A stretch of 33,929 bases of DNA from Chloroflexota bacterium (lineage in GTDB: Bacteria; Chloroflexota; UBA6077; JACCZL01). The stretch is taken from NCBI GenBank assembly GCA_020850535.1, contig JADZEM010000221.1:1-33929 (forward strand). Direction: 5' to 3'. The notes under the pieces were generated by a model that saw only the letters and a list, made by a program, of their open reading frames with translations, was not told the origin of the DNA and did not search any database. Position numbers and translations under genes: made by a program. This document shows positions 1-7,157 of the stretch, in pieces. Numbering within the stretch: the first letter of the stretch is position 1; each line of letters opens with the position of its first letter.

Positions 1-150
1 CGCCTACACGCATGCCGTCGCTGCGCGACGGACACCGGGCACGGACAGGGACTGGTGAGACTACAGCGTCGCGCAGCGACTGCAGGATCGTAGGCGGGGC
101 TTTCAAGCCCCGACGCGGCGGCACGACGACATCAACATGCAATCGCCCTG
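1..150. mobile_element. MITE-like palindromic element, right part (left end outside window)
   Basis: This stretch matches the right two thirds of the complete element at 31116-31332. It contains CGCCTAC and GTCGCTGCGCGAC near its start and their inverted partners GTCGCGCAGCGAC and GTAGGCG at about 70-100. These are followed by a GGGGCTTTCAAGCCCC palindrome and the terminal sequence CATGCAATCGCCCTG at 136-150. No open reading frame in it looks real, so it would be a non-autonomous element moved by a transposase elsewhere. The family name is unknown; the call rests on the two copies in this window. Confidence 0.6.
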
Positions 151-175
151 GTTCGTGACTCAGGGCGATTGCATG
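136..175. repeat. Perfect 15-bp inverted repeat, 10-nt loop
   Basis: CATGCAATCGCCCTG (136-150) is the exact reverse complement of CAGGGCGATTGCATG (161-175), with a 10-nt spacer. The left arm is the right terminus of the MITE-like element. The right arm is identical to the left terminus of another copy (17582-17596), so this may be the junction of two elements placed end to end, the second being reduced to its tip. Confidence 0.75.
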
Positions 176-281
176 AGTACCTTTGACTGGCCAACCGACT
201 GGCGGAAGTACGAGTTGCTGATGGCAGAGGCCACCACGAGATCGACCGGCTGCTCGCGTGTCAGGCTTGGAGAAACCGATC
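173..281 (+). pseudogene. Possible N-terminal gene remnant with frameshift
   Basis: A short reading frame starting at ATG 173 reads MSTFDWPTDWRKYELLMAE. It then makes sense only if the frame shifts at about 221-224, continuing as GHHEIDRLLACQAW before running into the 3' end of the hicA remnant. The amphipathic, charged composition looks protein-like, but there is no Shine-Dalgarno site, no recognised family and no downstream continuation. It could equally be chance. Confidence 0.2.
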
Positions 282-457
282 CCAGCCGATATCGAGGTCG
301 CGAACGGCTGCCCGCAAATCCTTGCTTCCCCAGTCAGGAACCACGGTAGCTCCACCGGTCGTGGGATTGTGCCATTTCCGGTGCGAGCCGCCGCTGCGAC
401 GGGAAGTTCTTCGCAGCCAAGTGCTCGGAGTTTCCGTGCAACCTCCCGATAGGTCAC
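261..457 (-). pseudogene. hicA: HicA-family mRNA interferase toxin, frameshifted
   Basis: HicA toxins are about 60-residue double-stranded-RNA-binding-fold ribonucleases with a catalytic His. Here the GTG start at 457 overlaps the hicB stop (GTGA) and gives MTYREVARKLRALGCEELP. The rest of the protein is in another frame: RRSGGSHRKWHNPTTG, then VVPDWGSKDLRAAVRDLDI. Joining the two across the CCC/GGG run at about 400-404, by adding one base, restores a full-length HicA with the conserved GSH(R)KW catalytic-His motif. As read, the toxin is broken, either through genuine inactivation or a sequencing error. The hicB-then-hicA order with coupled translation is common for this family outside the classical E. 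coli layout. Confidence 0.75.
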
Positions 458-705
458 GACGTGGGGACGAGCAGGTCAAACTGGATCGAACCGGCATCCG
501 GGTCCTGGACCAAACCTCGGGGGACAGGACGGCCGGTGTCTTCATACAACTCCAGGGTGGCCCGCAGGGCATCTTCGACGTGCTCCAGCGCCTGTTCGAG
601 CGAGTCACCTTCAGTAACCAGTCCTGGCAGCGCCGGCGAGGTCACGGTGTGGCCGCCTTCTGGTTGTGGCGTCAGGACGAGCGGAACCCGGTAGACGTTC
701 GCCAC
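454..705 (-). CDS. hicB: HicB-family antitoxin
   Basis: This 83-residue protein has the HicB partial-RNase-H-like fold: an N-terminal VYRVPLVLTPQPEGGHTVT strand pair, then SPALPGLVTEGDSLEQAL and the helix EHVEDALRATLELYEDTG. These are typical of antitoxins that bind HicA directly. The GTG start at 705 was chosen because a perfect AGGAGG lies 8 nt upstream; a longer in-frame reading to 915 has no supporting similarity. There is no C-terminal DNA-binding (RHH or HTH) domain, so this is the short type of HicB, and autoregulation would need another factor. It is coupled by a GTGA overlap to the damaged hicA; an antitoxin kept next to a dead toxin is consistent with recent toxin loss. Confidence 0.82.
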   Translation of the reverse strand: MANVYRVPLVLTPQPEGGHTVTSPALPGLVTEGDSLEQALEHVEDALRATLELYEDTGRPVPRGLVQDPDAGSIQFDLLVPTS

Positions 706-886
706 AATGAGAGCCTCCTGACCGCGAAAGACCGCTGCTGAAGGATACAAGACGCAAAAGATGGGGGGTGCGACTGCGATGGCCGCAGTGCAGGATGCTG
801 CGGGCACCCCTGCGTGAGCGGCGGCGAGCGCGGGGAGCGCACGCCCGGTACACTGACCGAAGAGACTCGTGAAGGACACACCGCCG

Positions 887-2314
887 ATGCAGAACGTCGC
901 CGCCGGGCGGCTCACCCTGCCGCTCGCCCGTCAGCGCGACGGGACCACGACCACCAGTCCGCGCGGCACCATCGTCACGGTGGGCATCGGCGAGATCCTG
1001 ATTCAGCTCGGGCTGACGCCGCTGACGGCTGTCGTGCCGAGCGTCTCGGCGGCGCTGGGCGTCTCGGCGCTGGACGGCGCCTGGCTGATGACGGTGTACA
1101 TCCTGGCCCTGGCCGGCACGCTGCTCGTCTCGGGGCGGCTCGGGGATCTGCTCGGGCACCGACGGATGTTCGGGGCTGGCGCGCTGACGTTCGCGGCGGC
1201 CACGGCGCTGGCCGGCCTTGCCCCCACCTTCGAGGTCTTGCTGGCGGCGCGCATCGGGCAGGGCATCGGCGGCGCGATGATCTCCGGCAACAACCTGGCG
1301 ATCATCGCCCGGGCTGTCCCCACCACCGGGCGCGCCCGCGCCATCGCGATCGTCGCGACGGCCTCCTCGCTGGCGGCGGTGATCGGGTCAGCGCTGGGGA
1401 CGCTAGCCGTGCAGGCCGGGGTCTGGCCGCTGCTGTTCCTGGGGCCGCTGCCGCTGGCGCTGCTGGCGGCCGTCCGCGCGCGCAGCCTGCCGGGCAGCGA
1501 GCGGAGCGGCGGCACGGTGGACTGGGCCGGCGCCGCGCTGCTCGTCGTGACGATGACGGTGCTGGCGTTCGCGCTGAACCATCCACACGGCGCCACGTCC
1601 GAGGTCGTGATGCCCGTGTTCCACGTCTGGCTGCCGCTGCTGGCGATTGCCACGGGGACGGCGTTCATCGTGGTGGAGCGGCGCGTCCGCGTGCCGTTGA
1701 TGGACTGGCGACAACTGCACAACGCCCAGTTCGGCGCGGCTGTCGGGGTGAACGCCATCCTGCACCTGACGATGATGGGCGCGATGTTCCTCGGGCCGCT
1801 GCTGGTGGTGCAGGGGCTTGCCATGAGCATCCTGTCGGGCGGCGCGCTGATGGTCGTCGTGCAGGCCAGCATCACGGCCACCGCCTATCTTGGCGGCTGG
1901 TTCTATGATCGCGCCCGCGCATGGTGGCTGCGGCCGGCTGGCGCGTCGCTGCTGACCCTCGGGCTGGCCGCGTGGGCCGTCTCAGGCTGGTACGAGAGCT
2001 ACGCCGGGCTGATCCTGGCCGGGCTGGTGGCAGGATTGGGGAGTGGCGTCCTGCTGGCCGTCAACAACACGGTCATCATGAGCACGCTGCCGTCAAGCTC
2101 GCGCGGGGTGGCCTCGGGGATGCTGGAGACGACGCGCCACTTCGGGCATGCGTTCGGCGTGACGATCCCCTCGGCGATCCTGGCGACGGTCGTCAGTGGG
2201 TTCGGCGGCGAGCTGACCTCGGATGCGATCCGCTGGGGCTTCGTGCTGGGCTGCATCGCGATGGCCGGGCTGGCGGGAGCGGCGGTCGGCCTGGGGGTCT
2301 GGAAGCGCGGGTAG
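887..2314 (+). CDS. MFS transporter, DHA2-like (14-TM drug exporter type)
   Basis: An integral membrane protein of about 475 residues, probably a proton-coupled exporter of drugs or other small molecules. The protein has repeated hydrophobic spans. The MFS signature loop between TM2 and TM3 is seen as GRLGDLLGHRRMF. The helix-5 antiporter-type region (SSLAAVIGSALGTLAVQAG) supports the DHA2 group, as does an extra central pair of helices and the late GVASGMLETTRHFGHAFGV segment. Start: ATG 887 has GAAGGA 10 nt upstream; an in-frame GTG at 869 would add six residues. It runs divergently from hicB across about 180 bp in which I see no clear promoter or operator. No regulator gene is adjacent, so the substrate cannot be guessed from context. 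Confidence 0.88.
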   Translation: MQNVAAGRLTLPLARQRDGTTTTSPRGTIVTVGIGEILIQLGLTPLTAVVPSVSAALGVSALDGAWLMTVYILALAGTLLVSGRLGDLLGHRRMFGAGALTFAAATALAGLAPTFEVLLAARIGQGIGGAMISGNNLAIIARAVPTTGRARAIAIVATASSLAAVIGSALGTLAVQAGVWPLLFLGPLPLALLAAVRARSLPGSERSGGTVDWAGAALLVVTMTVLAFALNHPHGATSEVVMPVFHVWLPLLAIATGTAFIVVERRVRVPLMDWRQLHNAQFGAAVGVNAILHLTMMGAMFLGPLLVVQGLAMSILSGGALMVVVQASITATAYLGGWFYDRARAWWLRPAGASLLTLGLAAWAVSGWYESYAGLILAGLVAGLGSGVLLAVNNTVIMSTLPSSSRGVASGMLETTRHFGHAFGVTIPSAILATVVSGFGGELTSDAIRWGFVLGCIAMAGLAGAAVGLGVWKRG

Positions 2315-2709
2315 TGGCTCGTCAGGCGTCAGTCGCAGGGGCGCTCAGTGCCCGTCGTCATCCCGACGCCATTCGGCAAGCTCAGGGCAAGCTACGCGAG
2401 GAACGAGCACACCCGTCCGTCATCCCGACCGCGGCGAGGCACGAGCGGAGTGGAGAGGGATCTACCTCGTTGTGGCTACGTGAGGAAGATCCCTCGACTG
2501 CGTTCGCACGCTCACTCCGCTCGGGATGGCGGTGAAGGGAGCAGCCTCACGCCGCGCGGGATGACGGGGTGGAGGGTCGTCAGGCTTGCCTTGTGCTCGG
2601 CCGAATGGGTCATGTTGCTCGGGATGACGGAGAAGCATCGGCAGTGGCCCAACCGGGTCGTTCACGATTGACAGGCGGGTAGCCGCCACACTGCCACCGG
2701 CGCTCCCGT
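2315..2709. other. Non-coding gap with dispersed GTCATCCCGA-type repeats
   Basis: There is no convincing gene in these 395 bases. The sequence GTCATCCCGAC occurs twice (about 2356 and 2419), and CGGGATG(A)CGG-type reverse copies occur at about 2521, 2559 and 2618. It looks like a pile-up of short intergenic repeat units separating two convergent genes. Confidence 0.6.
2421..2528. repeat. Long imperfect inverted repeat (about 108 bp)
   Basis: CATCCCGA at 2421 pairs with TCGGGATG at 2521-2528; CGAGCGGAGTG pairs with CACTCCGCTCG; AGGGATCT pairs with AGATCCCT. The right arm carries about 15 extra bases. Folded, it would make a long interrupted hairpin between two convergent genes. This resembles the short palindromic intergenic repeats common in high-GC genomes. 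Confidence 0.65.
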
Positions 2710-3240
2710 TCAACCCTCGCTGCCGGTCGGGATCGAGGCGAGGTCGGCCAGAAAGACGTCGCGGTCCTCCTGCCGCGCGATCTGCCGGCCAGCCTGCCGG
2801 GCCAGTTGCAGGTAGCTGTTCGTCGCCTCGTGCTGCCCGGCCGTGGCGTGCGCGCGGGCCATCGCCTCGTAGGCAAACGCCAGGTCAAAGTCGCCGATGC
2901 CGTTCTGCTGGCACAATTCCAGGCAGCGGCGCGCGTGCCAGAGGGCCGGCTCCGGACGCTTCAGCGTGGCGTAGACACGGGAGATCTGCCACTCGCCACG
3001 GGCGAAGTTGACGGGCGTCCCGACCTCGCCCCAGTGAAAACGCGAGGCGTGCGCGGCGTGCAGCATCGTGTCGTCGTCGGCCTGCGTCCGGTCAGCTTGC
3101 CCCAGCAGGCTCCAGACGCGGTTGAACAGGTCGGCGGCCAGCCGGCGGTGGGTCTGGGCATCGTCGGGCGCGGCGGTCCCTGGCTGCGCGTGCTCTCCAG
3201 GTGCTCCCTCGGTCCCAGCGGGCGCCGTCTCAGCGTCCAC
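2710..3240 (-). CDS. Conserved hypothetical protein, TPR-like helical
   Basis: A predicted soluble protein of 176 residues with no named function. It is nearly all helical: an HRRLAADLFNRVWSLL helix, a middle section with SRFHWGEVGTPVNFARGEWQ, then repeat-like pairs RVYATLKRPEPALWHARRCL and GDFDLAFAYEAMARAHATAG followed by NSYLQLARQAGRQI. These pairs read as two to three tetratricopeptide-like units. The N-terminal 30 residues are low-complexity (Ala/Pro/Gly/Glu). GTG at 3240 is preferred because AGGAGG ends 7 nt upstream; ATG at 3246 would lie only 1 nt from it. It is divergent from the methyltransferase at 3289, and the two could share a promoter region of under 50 bp. Confidence 0.75.
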   Translation of the reverse strand: MDAETAPAGTEGAPGEHAQPGTAAPDDAQTHRRLAADLFNRVWSLLGQADRTQADDDTMLHAAHASRFHWGEVGTPVNFARGEWQISRVYATLKRPEPALWHARRCLELCQQNGIGDFDLAFAYEAMARAHATAGQHEATNSYLQLARQAGRQIARQEDRDVFLADLASIPTGSEG

Positions 3241-3288
3241 AGCCATACCTCCTTTGCGTGTCGCGCACCGCGCTGACCGCACACGGTG

Positions 3289-4047
3289 ATGATGATGACT
3301 TCAGACCAGCGACCGCAGAACATCTACGACGATGCCCGGTTCTTCGCCGGGTACGCCAGACTGGAACGGTTCGGCGAGGGGTGGACCGGCGCGTACGAGC
3401 ATACTGCGTTCAAGGCGCTCCTGCCGGATCTGACCGGCCGGCGGGCGCTCGATCTGGGCTGCGGCACCGGCCAGTGGACTGCGTATCTTGCCGAGTGCGG
3501 GGCGGCCGAGGTCGTCGGCGTGGACCTCTCCGAGCGGATGCTGGCGGTCGCCCGGCGCGACCGCGCGCATCCGCGTGTGACGTACCAGCGGGCGTCGATG
3601 GAGGAGGCGGCTTTCCCGCCCGAGTGCTTCGAGGTGGTCATCAGTTCCCTGGCGTTCCACTACGTCGAGGATTTTGCCGCGCTGGCCCGACGCATCGCGT
3701 CCTGGCTGACGCCCGGCGGCCACCTGGTGTTCTCGAACGAGCACCCGGTCTACTTGAGCCGCGCCACGCCCGAGGGCTGGGTCCGGGACGCGGCTGGCAC
3801 GGTCACGCACTGGGCGCTGAGCCGCTACGGCGAGGAGGGCCTGCGCGAAGAGAGCTGGATCATGGACGGCGTCCGGAAGTACCACCGGATGGTCTCGACG
3901 ATCCTCAACGACCTGACCGACGCGGGGTTGATCGTGGAGCGGGTCGAGGAGCCGATGCCGGACGCCGAGATGCTGCTGCGGCGGCCCGACTGGATCGTGG
4001 AGCGGGGGCGGCCGTTCTGCCTGCTGGTGCGAGCCCGCAAGCCGTAG
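3289..4047 (+). CDS. Class I SAM-dependent methyltransferase
   Basis: A cytosolic methyltransferase of about 252 residues. The Rossmann-fold SAM-binding motif I is LDLGCGTGQW (about residues 55-64), followed by the acidic motif VVGVDLSERML that holds the ribose. The motif IV region reads FEVVISSLAFHYVED, and the post-motif helix is WLTPGGHLVFSNEHPV. This is the Methyltransf_11/UbiE-like layout, with a C-terminal half (EESWIMDGVRKYHRMV) resembling small-molecule methyltransferases. The substrate is unknown. The start is ambiguous: GTG 3286 is followed by ATG codons at 3289, 3292 and 3295, with no clear ribosome-binding site. The downstream flavoprotein has its own strong ribosome-binding site. 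Confidence 0.88.
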   Translation: MMMTSDQRPQNIYDDARFFAGYARLERFGEGWTGAYEHTAFKALLPDLTGRRALDLGCGTGQWTAYLAECGAAEVVGVDLSERMLAVARRDRAHPRVTYQRASMEEAAFPPECFEVVISSLAFHYVEDFAALARRIASWLTPGGHLVFSNEHPVYLSRATPEGWVRDAAGTVTHWALSRYGEEGLREESWIMDGVRKYHRMVSTILNDLTDAGLIVERVEEPMPDAEMLLRRPDWIVERGRPFCLLVRARKP

Positions 4048-4139
4048 GGCGCTGGCGGGCGTCGCGGCGGGGGGACGCTCCGCTATCGTTATCTCGACAC
4101 GGGCGCGACACGGAAAAGAGGATGCTGGGGAGGTCAGAC

Positions 4140-5183
4140 ATGGAGATCGGCGTCGGGCTGGATATGCAGCTCGGGCTGTCGTGGGCGCAGCACCGCGAGC
4201 TGTCGCGGCACGCTGCGCACCTGGGGTACGCAAGCATCTGGACGAACGCCGGCAATGCCCGCGACGCCATGCACGTCTGCGCGCAGTGGTCCGTCGCGAG
4301 CGCTGAGGTGGCGGATGGCGGCCTGGGCACCGGCATCTCGGTGATCCCCGCGCCGCTGTGGTCGGCTCCGTCGCTGGCGTCCTGCGCCGCGACCGTCGGG
4401 GAGGTCAGCGGGGGGCGGTTCACGCTCGGCATTGGCTCAGGCGCGCTGCACAACCCGGCCTATCGGCAGTCGCTGGGGTTGCCGGATCTCAAGCCGATCG
4501 GCACCATGCGCGACTACCTGGTGACGGTGCGCGGCCTGCTGGCCGGCGAGGCTGTCGAGTACGAGGGCAAGGCGATCAGCCTGCACGGCTTCCAGCTCGG
4601 CATCAACGCGCCGAAGGTGCCGGTGGTGCTGGGGGCGCTCGGCCCGAACATGCTGAAGCTGGCTGGCGAGGCCTCGGACGGCGCAGCGCTGAACTGGTGT
4701 ACGCCCGAGCAGATCGCCTGGAGCCGCGAGATCGTGGCCGAGGGGGCGCAGGCGGCCGGCCGCGACCCGCGCGCGGTCGCGATGGTGGAGTACATCCGCA
4801 TCTGCGTGGACGAGGATGAGGAAGCGGCTCGGCGGGCGTTCACGCGGGCGCTGATGGGGTACGCGATGGCCCGTCCGGGCGTCTCGAAGGCGCTCGGGTA
4901 TCGGGGGCACTTCGGGCGGATGGGCTTCGACGAGGCGCTGACGGAGCTTGAGGAGCGCCGCGACCGTGGTGCCAGCGAGGCTGAGCTGATCGACGCGTTC
5001 CCCATCGAGCTGGCGCGGCTGGTCGGCTACTTCGGGCCGGCGGCCGGGGCGGCGGCGGCGTTCCGTCGGCTGGCCGAGGGGCTGGACACGGCGATTGTGC
5101 GGGTGGTGGCCTCGCGGCCGGGCGACGAGTCGTCGGTGCGGGCGGTGATGGAAGCGTGCCAGCCGTCGCGGCTGCCGAAGTGA
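4140..5183 (+). CDS. LLM-class flavin-dependent oxidoreductase (luciferase-like)
   Basis: A 347-residue TIM-barrel protein of the bacterial luciferase/F420-dependent monooxygenase superfamily. Visible family features are the N-terminal GVGLDMQLGLSWAQHRELS strand-helix, a GISVIPAPLWSAPSLA section, GRFTLGIGSG (about residue 95, cofactor phosphate region), PKVPVVLGALGPNMLKLAGE, and the late GLDTAIVRVVASRPGD strand. The cofactor (FMN or F420) cannot be told from sequence alone. The length is normal for the mer-like subgroup, which includes tetrahydromethanopterin reductase homologues acting in ordinary redox chemistry. ATG 4140 has GGGGAGG 6 nt upstream. It follows the methyltransferase by about 90 bp, so co-transcription is plausible but not shown. 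Confidence 0.87.
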   Translation: MEIGVGLDMQLGLSWAQHRELSRHAAHLGYASIWTNAGNARDAMHVCAQWSVASAEVADGGLGTGISVIPAPLWSAPSLASCAATVGEVSGGRFTLGIGSGALHNPAYRQSLGLPDLKPIGTMRDYLVTVRGLLAGEAVEYEGKAISLHGFQLGINAPKVPVVLGALGPNMLKLAGEASDGAALNWCTPEQIAWSREIVAEGAQAAGRDPRAVAMVEYIRICVDEDEEAARRAFTRALMGYAMARPGVSKALGYRGHFGRMGFDEALTELEERRDRGASEAELIDAFPIELARLVGYFGPAAGAAAAFRRLAEGLDTAIVRVVASRPGDESSVRAVMEACQPSRLPK

Positions 5184-5249
5184 GAGTCTCCGGGCTGCTG
5201 CATTCCGTAGCGGATTGGCGAAAGCGCGGTAAGCTTTCCTGAAGCGATG

Positions 5250-5273
5250 CGGGCCGCTCTGCCGGGCGGCCCG
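5250..5273 (+). terminator. GC-rich hairpin between flavoprotein gene and msrB
   Basis: CGGGCCGC (5250-5257) pairs with GCGGCCCG (5266-5273) around an 8-nt loop. There is no T-run after it. It lies 66 nt past the flavoprotein stop codon and 41 nt before msrB, so it may be a factor-assisted terminator or simply a leader hairpin. Confidence 0.35.
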
Positions 5274-5314
5274 CCGATCCTGCCTGATCTTCCTGCCCAT
5301 CCTGGAGGAGCACC

Positions 5315-5755
5315 ATGAGCGTCGAACGTCCGGACGGGGCGAACGCGGCCTCCCCGCCAGCCGACCTGCCGAAGACGGATGCGGAGTGGCGCGAGCGCCT
5401 GACCCCGGAGCGGTACTACGTCCTGCGCCAGAAGGGGACCGAGCGTCCCTGGACCGGCGAGTACAACATGACCAAGATCGACGGCATGTATCACTGCGCC
5501 GGGTGCGGGGCCGAGCTGTTCACCTCCGACACCAAGTTTGACTCGCACTGTGGCTGGCCGAGCTTCACCTCGCCCGTCGCGCAGCAGAACGTCGAGCTGA
5601 CCGCCGACTACAGCCACGGGATGACCCGCACCGAGGTGACCTGCAAGCGCTGCGGCGGCCACCTGGGGCACGTCTTCGAAGACGGCCCGGCCCCGACCGG
5701 GCTGCGCTACTGCATCAACTCGCTCTCGCTGCAGCTGGAGCCGGACGGGAAGTAG
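5315..5755 (+). CDS. msrB: Peptide-methionine (R)-S-oxide reductase MsrB
   Basis: It reduces the R-epimer of methionine sulfoxide in oxidised proteins, using thioredoxin. The 146-residue protein has a complete SelR domain. Zinc ligands are the CAGC pair (Cys61, Cys64) and the CKRC pair (Cys110, Cys113). The catalytic Cys133 lies in RYCINS, and Cys79 in the SHCGWPSF motif is the likely resolving cysteine. His and Gly residues of GGHLGHVF are conserved. The first 20 residues are an unconserved Ala/Pro-rich extension with no signal peptide, so it acts in the cytosol. The start has GGAGGAG 6 nt upstream. A stand-alone MsrB with no MsrA nearby fits a general oxidative-repair role. Confidence 0.95.
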   Translation: MSVERPDGANAASPPADLPKTDAEWRERLTPERYYVLRQKGTERPWTGEYNMTKIDGMYHCAGCGAELFTSDTKFDSHCGWPSFTSPVAQQNVELTADYSHGMTRTEVTCKRCGGHLGHVFEDGPAPTGLRYCINSLSLQLEPDGK

Positions 5756-5765
5756 GTCAGCCAGC

Positions 5766-6164
5766 ATGGACCTGGGCGAGGGCACGCGTGAGATGGCCGG
5801 CGCGCCGCCCGAGGAGCCTATCCGGTGCGGGCGCTGGAAGCTCAAGCCGTTTGAGCTGCCGCGCCCGGTCCTGCTGCGACCTGACGGGCCAGTGACGCTC
5901 CGAGCGTTTCTGGCTCAGCCCGATCCGCGTGTCCTGGACGAGCTGAACGCGCTCGACCTGGAAGGCTTGCAGGCGCTGACGCTGGCACGGCTGGCCGGCG
6001 CGCCGCCGGAGATGCGGCTCTCGCTGTTCGGGGAGCCGGGCTACACCATCCGCGAGGTGGTGCGGCAGGTCGCAGAGGGGACGCCGCTGGGGGTGCGGGT
6101 GATCGAGGCCGAGCGGAAACTGGTGGGGTTGCTGCTGACCGAGGCGCTGCGCTCCGCTGGATGA
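5766..6164 (+). CDS. Hypothetical protein downstream of msrB
   Basis: A 132-residue protein I do not recognise. It starts 10 nt after the msrB stop, suggesting co-transcription, but the ribosome-binding site is poor (GTAGGTCAGCC). It appears soluble, with no signal or membrane segment. Visible blocks are CGRWKLKPFELPRPVLL, a leucine-rich helix pair ending LEGLQALTLARLAG, and a C-terminal TIREVVRQVAEGTPLGV then RVIEAERKLVGLLLTEAL helix. The DNA reads as coding (third-position GC, no stops, good composition), so it is probably real. A role connected with MsrB is only a guess from position. Confidence 0.6.
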   Translation: MDLGEGTREMAGAPPEEPIRCGRWKLKPFELPRPVLLRPDGPVTLRAFLAQPDPRVLDELNALDLEGLQALTLARLAGAPPEMRLSLFGEPGYTIREVVRQVAEGTPLGVRVIEAERKLVGLLLTEALRSAG

Positions 6165-6211
6165 GCCGGGGCGCACACGTACCGTTGCGAGTCCGCGGGA
6201 TCGCACGTCGG

Positions 6212-6290
6212 GCGCGTCGTGCACGGTCGTCGGGGCTTTCAACCCCCGACTGCGCGTCTTGCGACGTTGTGGGAACACTAACGAACGTGG
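6212..6290. repeat. Dispersed palindromic repeat, family B copy 1
   Basis: GTCGGGG and CCCCGAC form a hairpin at 6229-6250 around a CTTTCAA-type loop. Flanking GCACGG on the left and TGGGAAC...AACG..CGTG on the right match the copy at 17594-17685. The family shares its core palindrome with the MITE-like element but lacks the CAGGGCGATTGCATG end here. It sits between two convergent genes. Confidence 0.5.
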
Positions 6291-6460
6291 GATGCCTGCG
6301 CGTCGAACGCCTGCTGGGGGCAACCCGCTGGATCCAGCATGAGCGGCCAGGTGAGGTGAACCGGCTGCTGCTACGCGACCTGACGCGCGATGCCACGGAG
6401 GGCGCCGCCAGTGCGCCGACGCATCACGCAGCCGCGCCGCCCCGATGAGGGCCGTGGCGG

Positions 6461-6958
6461 TCAGCCCTGAAAGGCCCGTTTGAAGGCATCCGGGACGTCC
6501 GCGCGGGGCAGGGCCGGCGTCGAGGCGTCGGCGGACGGCTGCTCGGGTGCAGGCAACCGGTCGGCTGCGTCGAAGAGGAGCGCTTCCGACGCCCGCAGGG
6601 GCAATCCCAGCACCACGGCCAGCCCGATCCCCAGGACGATCTCGACGGGCAGGCGGGCCTCGCCGGCCACGCCGCTGACGACCAGCCGCCCGGCCGCCAT
6701 CCCGAACATCGCCGGCACGATCTCGACGGCCACGATCTCGCCGCCGAGGGCATCTGCCACCTGGCCCATCAGGGTGTAGACCGCTGCCCGCAGGGTGATG
6801 TGCCCCTGCAATTCGTGGGTGAGCGTGCAGGCAGCCGCCGAGGAGATCGGCAGGATGAGCCGCCGCCGACAGTTGGTGCCGGCGGTAGGGTCCAGCGAGA
6901 CTTGCGGTACGCCCGTCTCGGGATGACGGTTGACAGCGCCCACACACACGTCGATCAC
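6461..6958 (-). CDS. DUF151/bifunctional-nuclease-like domain protein (divergent)
   Basis: A 165-residue protein whose first 130 residues resemble the DUF151 (bifunctional nuclease) fold. VIDVCVGAVNRHPETGVPQV corresponds to the opening strand pair with its 'DPETG.P.V' turn. The THELQGHITLRAAVYTLMGQ helix and the VADALGGEIVAVEIV strand follow. LPVEIVLGIGLAVVLGLPL corresponds to the usual '(D)ARPSDAIALALR..API' helix, but here the conserved Asp/Ser are missing. The last 30 residues are Pro/Ala-rich. Similarity is distant, so nuclease activity should not be assumed. GTG at 6958 has GGGGAGG 7 nt upstream and was chosen over an upstream frame to 7045. It is divergent from the gene pair at 7158-8539, sharing a roughly 200-bp promoter region. 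Confidence 0.55.
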   Translation of the reverse strand: MIDVCVGAVNRHPETGVPQVSLDPTAGTNCRRRLILPISSAAACTLTHELQGHITLRAAVYTLMGQVADALGGEIVAVEIVPAMFGMAAGRLVVSGVAGEARLPVEIVLGIGLAVVLGLPLRASEALLFDAADRLPAPEQPSADASTPALPRADVPDAFKRAFQG

Positions 6959-7039
6959 GATGCGGCCTCCCCGGCAACGGTGCGGACGGGAATGACGGCA
7001 ACGGCTGCCGCGCATGAGCCAGCCACACCACTCAGGCTT

Positions 7040-7072
7040 GTGCAATGCGAATGCACTAGGTTAGTATGACCT
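7040..7072. promoter_or_regulatory. Candidate operator palindromes in divergent promoter region
   Basis: GTGCA (7040-7044) and TGCAC (7052-7056) form an inverted repeat with a 7-nt spacer. Immediately after, CTAGGTTA (7056-7063) is followed 5 nt later by ACCT (AGGT...ACCT dyad). On the plus strand TTGTGC and TAGTAT lie 18 nt apart and could serve as a weak promoter for the 7158 gene. A similar CTAGGTTA-ACCT arrangement precedes sodN at 33151-33166. Confidence 0.35.
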
Positions 7073-7157
7073 TACTTCAGTTTGCAAGCGAGTGCATCGT
7101 GCGGGGCGTCACCCCCGATGCCCGTGTGGCAGGCTGACTCTTGCTGGGAGCTTCTTC

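Noticed and set aside
814-1908. Rightward Arg/Gly/Ala-rich frame overlapping the MFS gene
   Set aside because: It lies in a different frame over a clear membrane transporter and has low-complexity composition.
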